Of a stretch of 13,789 nt of DNA, positions 7,732 to 13,789 are shown piece by piece; the stretch's first letter is position 1, and each line of letters starts with the position of its first letter. Source of the DNA: Candidatus Sordicultor fermentans (lineage in GTDB: Bacteria; Atribacterota; Atribacteria; Atribacterales; Caldatribacteriaceae). The DNA lies in the NCBI GenBank assembly GCA_002385475.1, contig DGDO01000101.1, forward strand, positions 1-13,789. The letters run 5' to 3'. The notes under the pieces are model-generated. The model saw only the letters and a list, made by a program, of their open reading frames with translations. It ran no database searches and had not been told where the DNA came from. Position numbers and translations under genes: made by a program.

Positions 7732-8742
7732 CTAAAAAATATTGAATTGTTCCAGAAATTGCACGTCATTCTCCCAGAACCACCTTATATCTTTTATGCC
7801 GAATTTAAGCATGGTGATTCTTTCTACCCCCAGGCCAAAGGCAAACCCTCGCACATCTTGAGAATCGTAACCAGCATGGGTAAAAACTTGAGGATGAACT
7901 AAACCGGCTCCCAAAATTTCTAACCACCCACTATATCCACAAGAGCGACATCCTTTGCCCCCGCATACTCCACAGGAAACATCCACTTCTGCACTGGGTT
8001 CGGTAAAAGGAAAATACCCGGGACGAAATCTTATCTTTCTCTCCTCGCCAAAAAAACGACGCACAAAAGTCTCCAGAGTCCCTTTTAAGTCTCCCATAGA
8101 AATATCTCGAGCTACCACTAAACCCTCTATTTGATGAAACATAGGACTATGAGTAGCATCAAAGGCATCTCGACGATAGCATTTTCCCGGAACCACCACT
8201 TTAAAAGGAGGTTTTAGTTTCTCCATAACCCGGATTTGAGCAGGAGAAGTATGAGTGCGAAGCAAATAACCAGGAGCCAGATAAAAAGAATCCTGGTCAT
8301 CTCGAGCGGGGTGGTCAGGAGGGATATTCAAGGCTTCAAAATTGTAAAACTCGGTCTCTATCTCTGGTCCTTCCTCCACTCGAAATCCCAGGCTCTGGAA
8401 GATAGTCAAAATCCAATCCCGGGTAAGAAGAACAGGATGAAAAGAACCTGACCATCCTTTCTTCCCCGGAAGAGTGATATCAACCTCTGATTTTTCCTCA
8501 GTGGAGAGAAGCTCTTGATATCTTTCTTCCAGCAATTCCTCCATCTCTTTCTTGAGCTGGTTAATTTTTTTGCCCCAGACTCTTTTTTCTTCCGGAGACA
8601 ATTCTTTTAGCTTAGCCAAAAATTCTCCCCACCGACTTTTCTTCCCTACATATTTACCTTTCAAATAATTCCAGTCACTCAGAGTGCTGGCTTTTTGTAT
8701 CTCTTCTTGAAAACTTTCCCAGTATTCCTCTAATTCCTGCAA
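7732..8742 (-). CDS. pheS: Phenylalanyl-tRNA synthetase alpha subunit
   Basis: The catalytic class II subunit of phenylalanyl-tRNA synthetase: it activates phenylalanine with ATP and transfers it to tRNA-Phe together with PheT. It has 336 residues. An N-terminal coiled-coil tRNA-binding arm covers about 1-85. The class II core follows, with LLRTHTSPAQIR at 160-171, GKCYRRDAFDATHSPMFHQIEG at 186-207, FTEPSAEVDV near 246-255 and motif 3 GFAFGLGVERITML at 299-312. Four cysteines at 257, 260, 265 and 268 (CxxC-x4-CxxC) form a zinc-knuckle-like insert known from many bacterial PheS. The start is TTG, with a perfect GGAGG seven bases before it. It is preceded by an 85-base gap after rplT and followed closely by pheT. 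Confidence 0.97.
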   Translation of the reverse strand: MQELEEYWESFQEEIQKASTLSDWNYLKGKYVGKKSRWGEFLAKLKELSPEEKRVWGKKINQLKKEMEELLEERYQELLSTEEKSEVDITLPGKKGWSGSFHPVLLTRDWILTIFQSLGFRVEEGPEIETEFYNFEALNIPPDHPARDDQDSFYLAPGYLLRTHTSPAQIRVMEKLKPPFKVVVPGKCYRRDAFDATHSPMFHQIEGLVVARDISMGDLKGTLETFVRRFFGEERKIRFRPGYFPFTEPSAEVDVSCGVCGGKGCRSCGYSGWLEILGAGLVHPQVFTHAGYDSQDVRGFAFGLGVERITMLKFGIKDIRWFWENDVQFLEQFNIF

Positions 8743-8749
8743 GATACTT

Positions 8750-8754
8750 CCTCC
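8750..8754 (-). promoter_or_regulatory. Ribosome binding site of pheS
   Basis: GGAGG on the minus strand, seven bases before the TTG at 8742. It supports the TTG as the true start; no other start codon in the pheS frame lies between here and the upstream stop. Confidence 0.8.
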
Positions 8755-8827
8755 ATTCCCATAGAAATAGCTGGAAGATTGTCGATGATTCCCAATTTTG
8801 AAGAATGAAAGAGCAAAATCAAAGGAT

Positions 8828-9181
8828 TTAAAGCTGGGATTTAGCTATTTCCACCAGCTTCTGGAAGGCTTCCTGGTCAGTAATGGCCAGTTGAGAGAGA
8901 CTTTTCCGATCCAGGTTTACTCCTGCTTTACGGAGAGCTCCCATAAACTTGCTATAATTCATTCCTTCCTCTCTTGCTGCTGCATTTATTCGCGTAATCC
9001 ACAGACGGCGGAAATCTCGTTTACGGTTTCTTCGGTCTCTGTAAGCGTAGGCTTGAGACCTCATTACTTGCTCTTTAGCTCTTCGGTAAGAACGGGAACG
9101 GGCTCCCCGATAACCTTTAGCTGATTTCATAGTTTTCTTTCTTCTCTCGCGAGAAGCTACACTATTTTTTACTCTAGGCAT
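8828..9181 (-). CDS. rplT: Ribosomal protein L20
   Basis: A 117-residue 50S subunit protein that binds 23S rRNA and is needed early in large-subunit assembly; in other bacteria it also represses its own operon by binding the messenger. The whole length matches bL20: the Arg/Lys-rich N-terminal helix (MPRVKNSVASRERRKK, then AKGYRGARS) followed by the globular RRLWITRINAAAR and YSKFMxALxKAGVxLDRKxLSxLAI blocks. The ATG has an AAAGGAG site about ten bases upstream that overlaps the rpmI stop, so the two are probably coupled. Order infC-rpmI-rplT is the standard one. Confidence 0.98.
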   Translation of the reverse strand: MPRVKNSVASRERRKKTMKSAKGYRGARSRSYRRAKEQVMRSQAYAYRDRRNRKRDFRRLWITRINAAAREEGMNYSKFMGALRKAGVNLDRKSLSQLAITDQEAFQKLVEIAKSQL

Positions 9182-9196
9182 AGTTCATTCACTCCT

Positions 9197-9394
9197 TTAA
9201 GCACGGATAAGTAACTTTCGCACTCTTTTTTCTTCCACTTTATCCAGAGTAACAGGTTTTCTAAGCCTTCTCTTTCTATTTCTGTCTTTTTTAGCCAGAA
9301 GATGGCTTTTACCCGCCTGTTGTCTTTTTATTTTACCACTGGCAGTGACTTTAAATCGCTTTGCCGCACCTCGATGGGATTTCATCTTAGGCAT
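9197..9394 (-). CDS. rpmI: Ribosomal protein L35
   Basis: A 65-residue 50S protein, bL35. The sequence begins MPKMKSHRGAAKRFKVT, the universal L35 N-terminus, and continues with the basic HLLAKKDRNRKRRLRK segment. The ATG at 9394 has a GAGGAG seven bases upstream. A GTG at 9409 is in the same frame and overlaps the infC stop as GTGA, but it would add five residues absent from the family and would consume the ribosome binding site, so it is rejected as the start. Confidence 0.97.
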   Translation of the reverse strand: MPKMKSHRGAAKRFKVTASGKIKRQQAGKSHLLAKKDRNRKRRLRKPVTLDKVEEKRVRKLLIRA

Positions 9395-9401
9395 ATTCGT
9401 T

Positions 9402-9407
9402 CTCCTC
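9402..9407 (-). promoter_or_regulatory. Ribosome binding site of rpmI
   Basis: GAGGAG on the minus strand, seven bases before ATG 9394 and overlapping the infC stop codon, which suggests coupling of infC and rpmI translation. Confidence 0.75.
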
Positions 9408-9915
9408 ACTTCCTGGGGGCTAAGGTAATCGTAAGATGTGGCCCCTCATACTTTATGTCCTGTTCTACTTTCCCCACTTCCTCTAAGTCGGCTATCATCC
9501 TCTTTAAGAGCTCTTCTCCTCTGTCTCGAAAAGCCGCCTCTCTTCCTCGAAATCTGACCGTTATTTTTACCCGATCACCATCTTCTAAGAAGCGAAGCGC
9601 ATTTCTAAGCTTAACTTCATAATCATGTTGATCAATTTTAGGTCTCAAATTAAGTTGCTTCAACTCAGAAGTTTTCTGTTTCTTGCGGGAAATCTTAATC
9701 TTTTTCTCCTTTTCATATCTGAACTTTCCATAGTCCATTATCCGGCATACAGGAGGATGAGCATCAGGAGCTACTTCTACCAGGTCTAAACCAGCTTCTT
9801 CAGCCATTTCCAGGGCTTTTTTTAAAGGAACAACTCCTAACTGCTCTCCCTCCGGAGAAATCAATCGTACTTCCCGCGCTCCAATTTGATGGTTAACGCG
9901 GTATTTTACTTCTAT
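9406..9915 (-). CDS. infC: Translation initiation factor IF3, ATA start
   Basis: IF3 binds the 30S subunit, prevents premature 50S joining and checks the start codon and initiator tRNA. From the proposed ATA start the protein has 169 residues, the usual length. The N-domain includes YRVNHQIGAREVRLIS, the conserved start of IF3, then GEQLGVVPLKKALEMAEEAGLDLVEVAP and PPVCRIMDYGKFRYE. A basic linker (KKQK...) leads to the C-domain, with LRPKIDQHDYEVKLRNALRFL and DGDRVKITVRFRGRE. No ATG, GTG or TTG is in frame upstream of the conserved N-terminus. The first conventional in-frame codon, TTG at 9864, would remove about 17 residues, including conserved ones. A GGGAGG lies eight bases before the ATA at 9915. 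Non-canonical starts (AUU, AUC, AUA) are known for infC and let IF3 limit its own synthesis. The family call is certain; the exact start is an inference. Confidence 0.9.
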   Translation of the reverse strand: MEVKYRVNHQIGAREVRLISPEGEQLGVVPLKKALEMAEEAGLDLVEVAPDAHPPVCRIMDYGKFRYEKEKKIKISRKKQKTSELKQLNLRPKIDQHDYEVKLRNALRFLEDGDRVKITVRFRGREAAFRDRGEELLKRMIADLEEVGKVEQDIKYEGPHLTITLAPRK

Positions 9916-9923
9916 ACTTATCG

Positions 9924-9929
9924 CCTCCC
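9924..9929 (-). promoter_or_regulatory. infC: Ribosome binding site of infC
   Basis: GGGAGG on the minus strand. It lies eight bases from the ATA at 9915, an ideal distance. A second ATA at 9921 is only two bases away and too close. No conventional start codon is suitably placed. Confidence 0.7.
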
Positions 9930-9954
9930 TAGTTTCTTTCTTAGATGGTTCAAA

Positions 9955-9983
9955 AACATACCATATTTATTCATCTTAGTCAA
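9955..9983 (-). promoter_or_regulatory. Sigma-70-type promoter of the infC-rpmI-rplT-pheST operon
   Basis: On the minus strand a -35 TTGACT (9983 down to 9978) is followed after exactly 17 bases by a -10 TATGTT (9960 down to 9955). The bases TGG just before it give an extended -10 (TGnTATGTT). Transcription would start near 9948, leaving a leader of only about 33 bases before the infC ATA. The -35 is a few bases beyond the oppF stop codon. No terminator hairpin separates oppF from this promoter, so read-through from the opp genes is possible. Confidence 0.65.
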
Positions 9984-9988
9984 TTATT

Positions 9989-10981
9989 TTAAGCCCTTTC
10001 CCAGGACAAACTACCCGGAAAGTGACAGGCCACCCACTGATTTTCTCCCACTTCCTCTAAAGCGGGCTCCACCTGAGAGCACACCTCTTGAGCCACCGGA
10101 CAGCGGGTGTGGAAACGACACCCCTCCGGAGGATTAATAGGGCTGGGAACATCCCCGCTCAAAATAATTCGTTTAACTTCATAATCGGGGTCTGGAACCG
10201 GCACAGCAGAAGTCAAAGCTACACTATAGGGATGAGAAGGAGAAGAAAAGAAAGTATCTCCATCCGCTATTTCCACTACCTTTCCCAGATACATAACAAT
10301 AACCCGGTCACAAATCTGTCTCACCACCGCCAGGTCGTGAGAAATGAAAATATAGGTCAGTTGATATTCCCTTTTTAAGTCTTTCAATAAATTCAAAATT
10401 TGAGAACGAACCGAAACGTCCAGTGAAGAAACCGGCTCATCTGCTACTACTAAACGAGGATTAAGAGCTAAGGCTCTCGCAATACCAATTCTCTGCCTCT
10501 GACCTCCGGAAAATTCATGGGGATAACGGGAAAAATATTCCGCTCCCAGACCCACTTTTTCCAGCAAATCCAGTGCCCTGCGTCGAACCTCAGGAGGGGA
10601 AGCCACACGATGCACTTTCATGCCTTCTTCAACTATAGAGCCTATATGCATGCGAGGGTCTAAAGAGGTAAAAGGGTCCTGAAAAATCATTTGAATGTTT
10701 CGCCGAACACCCTTCAGTTGAGAAGCCGGCAGAGAAGAAATATCCTCCCCCTGGAAAAATATACTTCCTGCAGTTGGCTCATAAAGCCGCATAACGGTCA
10801 TTCCCAGGGTGCTTTTCCCACAACCCGATTCTCCTACTATACCTAAAGTTTCTTCAGGAAATACCTCAAAGCTTACTCCATCCACTGCTTTAACCCACCC
10901 CACGGTTCTCCGGAAAACTCCCGCTTTAATGGGAAAATACTTTTTCAAATCCTCTACTTGCAACAAAGGAACATTGTTCAT
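9989..10981 (-). CDS. oppF: Peptide-type ABC transporter ATP-binding protein (OppF/DppF type)
   Basis: One of two cytoplasmic ATPases that drive an oligopeptide/dipeptide/nickel-family importer. The 330 residues contain Walker A GESGCGKST at 50-58, the Q-loop at Gln101 (MIFQDPFTSLDPR), the signature FSGGQRQR at 158-165, Walker B LVVADEP at 177-183, the D-loop SSLD and the switch His215. The C-terminal oligopeptide-transporter domain begins at HPYS (250) and carries four cysteines at 288, 294, 301 and 319. The AxQLKGVRRNIQMIFQDP stretch is typical of the F-type partner. The ATG overlaps the oppD stop as ATGA, showing translational coupling. The symbol denotes family position only: peptide, sugar or metal substrate cannot be told from the ATPase. 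Confidence 0.9.
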   Translation of the reverse strand: MNNVPLLQVEDLKKYFPIKAGVFRRTVGWVKAVDGVSFEVFPEETLGIVGESGCGKSTLGMTVMRLYEPTAGSIFFQGEDISSLPASQLKGVRRNIQMIFQDPFTSLDPRMHIGSIVEEGMKVHRVASPPEVRRRALDLLEKVGLGAEYFSRYPHEFSGGQRQRIGIARALALNPRLVVADEPVSSLDVSVRSQILNLLKDLKREYQLTYIFISHDLAVVRQICDRVIVMYLGKVVEIADGDTFFSSPSHPYSVALTSAVPVPDPDYEVKRIILSGDVPSPINPPEGCRFHTRCPVAQEVCSQVEPALEEVGENQWVACHFPGSLSWERA

Positions 10982-11985
10982 TGGCTAAAACCCCGAGTTT
11001 CTAATACCTCAATTTGAGAATGATGATGACAGTATACGTAATGTTGATTCTCTATCTCCTCCCGGGAAGGCTCAGTAAGACATACCTCATCTTCTAAAGG
11101 ACACCTGTTGCGAAATCTGCAACCGGAGGGAAAATTAAGAGGGTCGGGAACTACCCCGGGAATGATGGCCAATTTTTCCTGCTTGACATCCAGGCGAGGT
11201 ATGGAATGTAAAAGCCCCCAGGTATAAGGGTGATGGGGATGATGGAATATATCCCAGCGACTTCCTTCTTCTACCACCTTTCCAGCATACATAACCACCA
11301 CTCTCTCTGCCATACCAGCCACCACTCCTAAATCATGGGTAATAAGAATAACCCCCATATTAAGTTGTCGCTGCAATTCTTCAATCAATTCCAGAATCTG
11401 AGCTTGAATAGTAACATCCAGAGAAGTAGTAGGCTCGTCAGCAATTAAAACTTTAGGATGACAGGATAAAGCCATGGCAATCATAGCTCTCTGTTTCATT
11501 CCCCCTGAGAGCTCATGAGGATATTCATCCAGCCTCTTCCGGGCTTCGGGAATACCCACCAGTCTGAGTAATTCTTCTGCTGTTTTCCGAGCTTGACGAT
11601 AAGAAAGTTTCTGGTGCAAAATTATCGCTTCTATTATTTGATCTCCTATGGTATAAACCGGGTTTAAAGCCGAAGATGGCTCCTGGAAAATCATGGAAAT
11701 ATCTCTTCCTCTGACTTCTCGCATCTCTCTTTCTGAAAGAGAAAGTAAGTCTCTACCTTCCAGGAGTATCTTCCCTCCCTGGATTTTTCCATCAGAATCA
11801 ACCAGCCGCAGGATAGCTAAAGAGGTGACACTTTTGCCACATCCTGATTCTCCCACCAGGGCTATAGTTTCTCCCTTCCTGAGGTAGAAACCCACTCCAT
11901 CCACTGCTTTCAATTCCTGCCCTTCTTCATTATAAAAATAAACTTTTAAATCCTGAACTTGTAAAAGTAAATTATTTTCTTCCAT
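10978..11985 (-). CDS. oppD: Peptide-type ABC transporter ATP-binding protein (OppD/DppD type)
   Basis: The second ATPase of the same importer, forming a heterodimer with the OppF-type partner. It has 335 residues, with Walker A GESGCGKS at 45-52, Q-loop Gln101 in MIFQEPSSALNPVYTIGDQI, signature LSGGMKQR at 159-166, Walker B VLIADEPTTSLD at 179-190 and switch His217. The SGGMxQRxMIAMAL form and the ALNPV-xxIGxQI stretch are typical of D-type subunits. The C-terminal domain (from HPYT, 252) has four cysteines at 289, 295, 302 and 319, mirroring OppF. The start ATG has a GAGG eight bases upstream. It lies two bases after oppC and overlaps oppF, so the four opp genes form one operon. Substrate unknown. 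Confidence 0.9.
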   Translation of the reverse strand: MEENNLLLQVQDLKVYFYNEEGQELKAVDGVGFYLRKGETIALVGESGCGKSVTSLAILRLVDSDGKIQGGKILLEGRDLLSLSEREMREVRGRDISMIFQEPSSALNPVYTIGDQIIEAIILHQKLSYRQARKTAEELLRLVGIPEARKRLDEYPHELSGGMKQRAMIAMALSCHPKVLIADEPTTSLDVTIQAQILELIEELQRQLNMGVILITHDLGVVAGMAERVVVMYAGKVVEEGSRWDIFHHPHHPYTWGLLHSIPRLDVKQEKLAIIPGVVPDPLNFPSGCRFRNRCPLEDEVCLTEPSREEIENQHYVYCHHHSQIEVLETRGFSQ

Positions 11986-11987
11986 AT

Positions 11988-12869
11988 TTATAACCTCAGA
12001 CGAGGGTCAAAAGCATCTCGCAGAGCATCTCCCACTAAATTCCAGGCCAGAACGAAAAGCACCATAGCTACACCGGGAAACACGGTCATATACCAGTACT
12101 TAAGAGCCTCTCCCTGCCCCCCCAGCATCCAGTTTCGAGCATAATTTAGAAGCGCCCCCCAATCAGCATAACCCTGAGGAGCCCCTACTCCCAAAAAACT
12201 CAAAGCGGCGGCAGTGATAACTAAAGACCCCATGCGCATAGAAGCCTGAATTAAGACCGGAAAAATGGTGTTAGGTAAAACATGGCGGATAATGATGGAA
12301 AAATCACTAACTCCTAAAGCTTTAGCTGCTAAAACGAATTGTTCTTCTTTAACTTGCAGGATATTCCCTCGAATGAGCCGTGCTGGCCCCATCCAGCTAA
12401 ACACTGTCATAGCCATCATTACCTTGTCTAATCCTGTCCCCAGAATGGTAGTCAAAACCATAGCCGCCACCAAAAAAGGAATAGCCATAAATATATCGGT
12501 GATTCTCATCAAAATTTCATCCCACAGTTTCCCAAAATACCCAGCCACCGACCCTATTAGAAGCCCTAAAGCGGTAGAAATTAAAGTTACTATTATTCCC
12601 ACCCGGAAAGCTGTGCGAGTTCCCCATACCACTCCATAAAATATATCTCTTTTCCCTGCCACCCCAAAAGGATGCTCAGGAGAAGGAGGAAGAGGATTAG
12701 AACTCCAGGTGACAATAGGCATAATATAGGGGTCTCTACCTGGAGGAGGTGAAGCAATAAAGGGAGCGAGGATGGCCACTATTACAAAGAAAATAAGCAG
12801 AGCAAAACCTAAAATAGCAGAAGCATCGGACGATAGTCTCCTGAATATGCGTCGAGTTTCTCTATTCAT
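11988..12869 (-). CDS. oppC: Peptide-type ABC transporter permease (OppC/DppC type)
   Basis: The second membrane permease of the importer, 293 residues from the ATG. An N-terminal cytoplasmic helix and a first membrane segment (about 17-39) are followed by an external loop and five further hydrophobic segments between about 88 and 285. The coupling (EAA) loop that contacts the ATPases is near 181-207 (AAKALGVSD, then RHVLPNTIFPVL), and the family's C-terminal GDALRDAFDPRLRL is intact. Before the second segment the usual GTDxxGRD motif is replaced by HPFGVAGKRDIFYGVVWGTRTAF, a variant that as far as I recall occurs in one subgroup of the family. An in-frame TTG at 12872 is possible, but the ATG is six bases from a GGAG and is preferred. 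Gene spacing to oppB is only a few bases. Confidence 0.9.
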   Translation of the reverse strand: MNRETRRIFRRLSSDASAILGFALLIFFVIVAILAPFIASPPPGRDPYIMPIVTWSSNPLPPSPEHPFGVAGKRDIFYGVVWGTRTAFRVGIIVTLISTALGLLIGSVAGYFGKLWDEILMRITDIFMAIPFLVAAMVLTTILGTGLDKVMMAMTVFSWMGPARLIRGNILQVKEEQFVLAAKALGVSDFSIIIRHVLPNTIFPVLIQASMRMGSLVITAAALSFLGVGAPQGYADWGALLNYARNWMLGGQGEALKYWYMTVFPGVAMVLFVLAWNLVGDALRDAFDPRLRL

Positions 12870-12872
12870 CAA

Positions 12873-13770
12873 CTACTCCAACCTCACCCGGGGGTCAATA
12901 AAGGCATAGGAAATATCCACTATCAGGTTTCCTAAAACCAGTATAAACCCGAAGAATAGAGTCCCTCCCATAATGGAAGCATAATCCAGCTGTTGAGCTG
13001 CCAAAGACATAAAGCTCCCGATACCGGTACGATTAAAAATGGTCTCTACAATCACTGCTCCGGCTAAAAGTCCGATAATAGTCTGACCACTTACTGTAGC
13101 CACAGGGATGAGAGCATTTTTACGAGCATGTTTGTTAATAACTACCCGCTCATCCAGTCCTTTAGCCCGGGCAGTGCGAACGTAATCTTTCTGCAACACC
13201 TCTAACATAGAAGAGCGAGTAATACGCAAAATAAAAGCAAATTGTACATAAGTCAAAGTTAAAACTGGACCTATAAGGTGAAGAAAAGCATCCCAGAAAA
13301 TATCCAGTCTTCCATTGAGAAGAGCATCTATAGTGGTCATACCGGTAAAATTATGGAAAACAGAAGACTTGACCACTTCTTCTGCCCACAGGCTCAAATT
13401 CCCCGGAGGAAACCAGCCCAATACACTATAGAAAATCATCAGGATAAACAATCCAAAAACAAAATCAGGAAAAGACCATCCCACCACTGCAAATATGCGC
13501 AAACCATGGTCTAAGGGACGATTGTGGTTTACCGCAGATATCACTCCTAAGTTTATTCCCAGAAAAATGATAGGAAAGATAGAAAATAAAGCCAGCTCCA
13601 GAGTGTAGGGAAACCGTCGCACAAGTGCATCATAAACCGGTTCTTTCCCTACATAAGACCAGCCCAGATTACCTTGAAAGAGGTTTTTCAACCATCTTCC
13701 GTATTGGATAGGGAGAGGGTCATTCAGACCATAGAGCTCCACTAATTTATCGATGTCTGCTCCCTTTAAC
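12873..13770 (-). CDS. oppB: Peptide-type ABC transporter permease (OppB/DppB type), 5' end missing
   Basis: The first membrane permease of the importer, truncated by the contig edge. The 298 native residues begin at LKGADIDKLVELYGLNDPLP, the region that in full-length members follows the first membrane helix and the VPGDP-like motif, so about 45 residues including the start and first helix are missing. Visible are the periplasmic QYGRWLKNLFQGNLGWSY block, five hydrophobic segments, the EAA coupling loop near 199-226 (TARAKGLDERVVINKHARKNALIPV), the VETIFNRTGIGSF motif at 241-253 and the C-terminal ISYAFIDPRVRLE. An apparent ATG-initiated N-terminus reading MCIRDR comes from sequencing adapter and is false. 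The gene stops with TAG three bases before the alternative oppC TTG. Confidence 0.9.
12876..12879 (-). promoter_or_regulatory. Ribosome binding site of oppC
   Basis: GGAG on the minus strand just before the oppB stop codon. It is six bases from ATG 12869 and only three from the alternative TTG at 12872, so the ATG is favoured. Confidence 0.6.
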
Positions 13771-13789
13771 CTGTCTCTTATACACATCT
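13771..13789. other. Nextera transposase adapter (mosaic end) left on the contig
   Basis: The last 19 bases are CTGTCTCTTATACACATCT, identical to the Tn5 mosaic-end sequence used in Nextera libraries. It sits exactly at the window edge, in the orientation expected for read-through into an adapter. It is not genomic. Read on the minus strand it supplies the false start Met-Cys-Ile-Arg-Asp-Arg. Confidence 0.97.

Noticed and set aside
9395..9409. GTG start of rpmI at 9409, overlapping the infC stop as GTGA
   Set aside because: L35 universally begins at MPKMK; the GTG reading runs through the GAGGAG site used for ATG 9394.
9865..9915. Short IF3 reading from TTG 9864
   Set aside because: It would delete conserved N-terminal residues of IF3 that are plainly encoded upstream in the same frame.
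9984..9995. Intrinsic terminator after oppF
   Set aside because: No G+C-rich hairpin with a T-run lies between the oppF stop and the infC promoter.
1..13770. Mobile element, CRISPR array, defence system, tRNA or rRNA gene
   Set aside because: No transposase, direct-repeat array, cloverleaf-like segment or rRNA-like stretch was seen; nearly every base lies in housekeeping or transport genes.

Overview
The window is a compact, almost fully coding 13.8 kb fragment of a bacterial chromosome. It holds twelve genes, eleven of them complete, and no RNA genes, CRISPR arrays, insertion sequences or phage genes that I can see. It ends at a contig edge: the last 19 bases are a Nextera transposase adapter (mosaic end), not genome, and they cut off the start of the final gene. 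The DNA is moderately A+T-rich. Coding strands are purine-rich, proteins are rich in Glu, Lys and Arg, and translation signals are strong GGAGG-type Shine-Dalgarno sites with several TTG starts. A QueT-type transporter, MutS2, CvpA and the rpmI-rplT-pheST order together suggest a Firmicutes-like or deep-branching anaerobic lineage (for example Thermotogae- or Atribacterota-like), possibly thermophilic. The sequence alone does not settle the taxon.

Layout from left to right: a QueT-family membrane transporter (1-495, minus strand) is divergent from a class A penicillin-binding protein (572-2482, plus strand) across a 76-base A+T-rich gap. The penicillin-binding protein converges with mutS2, and the two stop codons overlap in one TTAA. 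From there to the right edge every gene is on the minus strand. In order of transcription these are oppB (5'-truncated), oppC, oppD, oppF, then infC, rpmI, rplT, pheS, pheT, cvpA and mutS2.

The opp genes encode the two permeases and two ATPases of a peptide-type ABC importer. No substrate-binding protein is in view. A good sigma-70-type promoter with an extended -10 lies just after oppF and starts a translation and DNA-maintenance operon: IF3, L35, L20, both subunits of phenylalanyl-tRNA synthetase, CvpA and MutS2. Spacing is tight and several genes overlap, consistent with one long transcript. IF3 appears to start at an ATA codon, in line with the non-canonical infC starts that allow IF3 autoregulation elsewhere.

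I found no new defence, mobile or biosynthetic system. The points most worth a second look are the adapter artefact that creates a false MCIRDR N-terminus, the ATA start of infC, the divergent tRNA-binding-like region of PheT, and the compaction of the pheT-cvpA-mutS2 segment.
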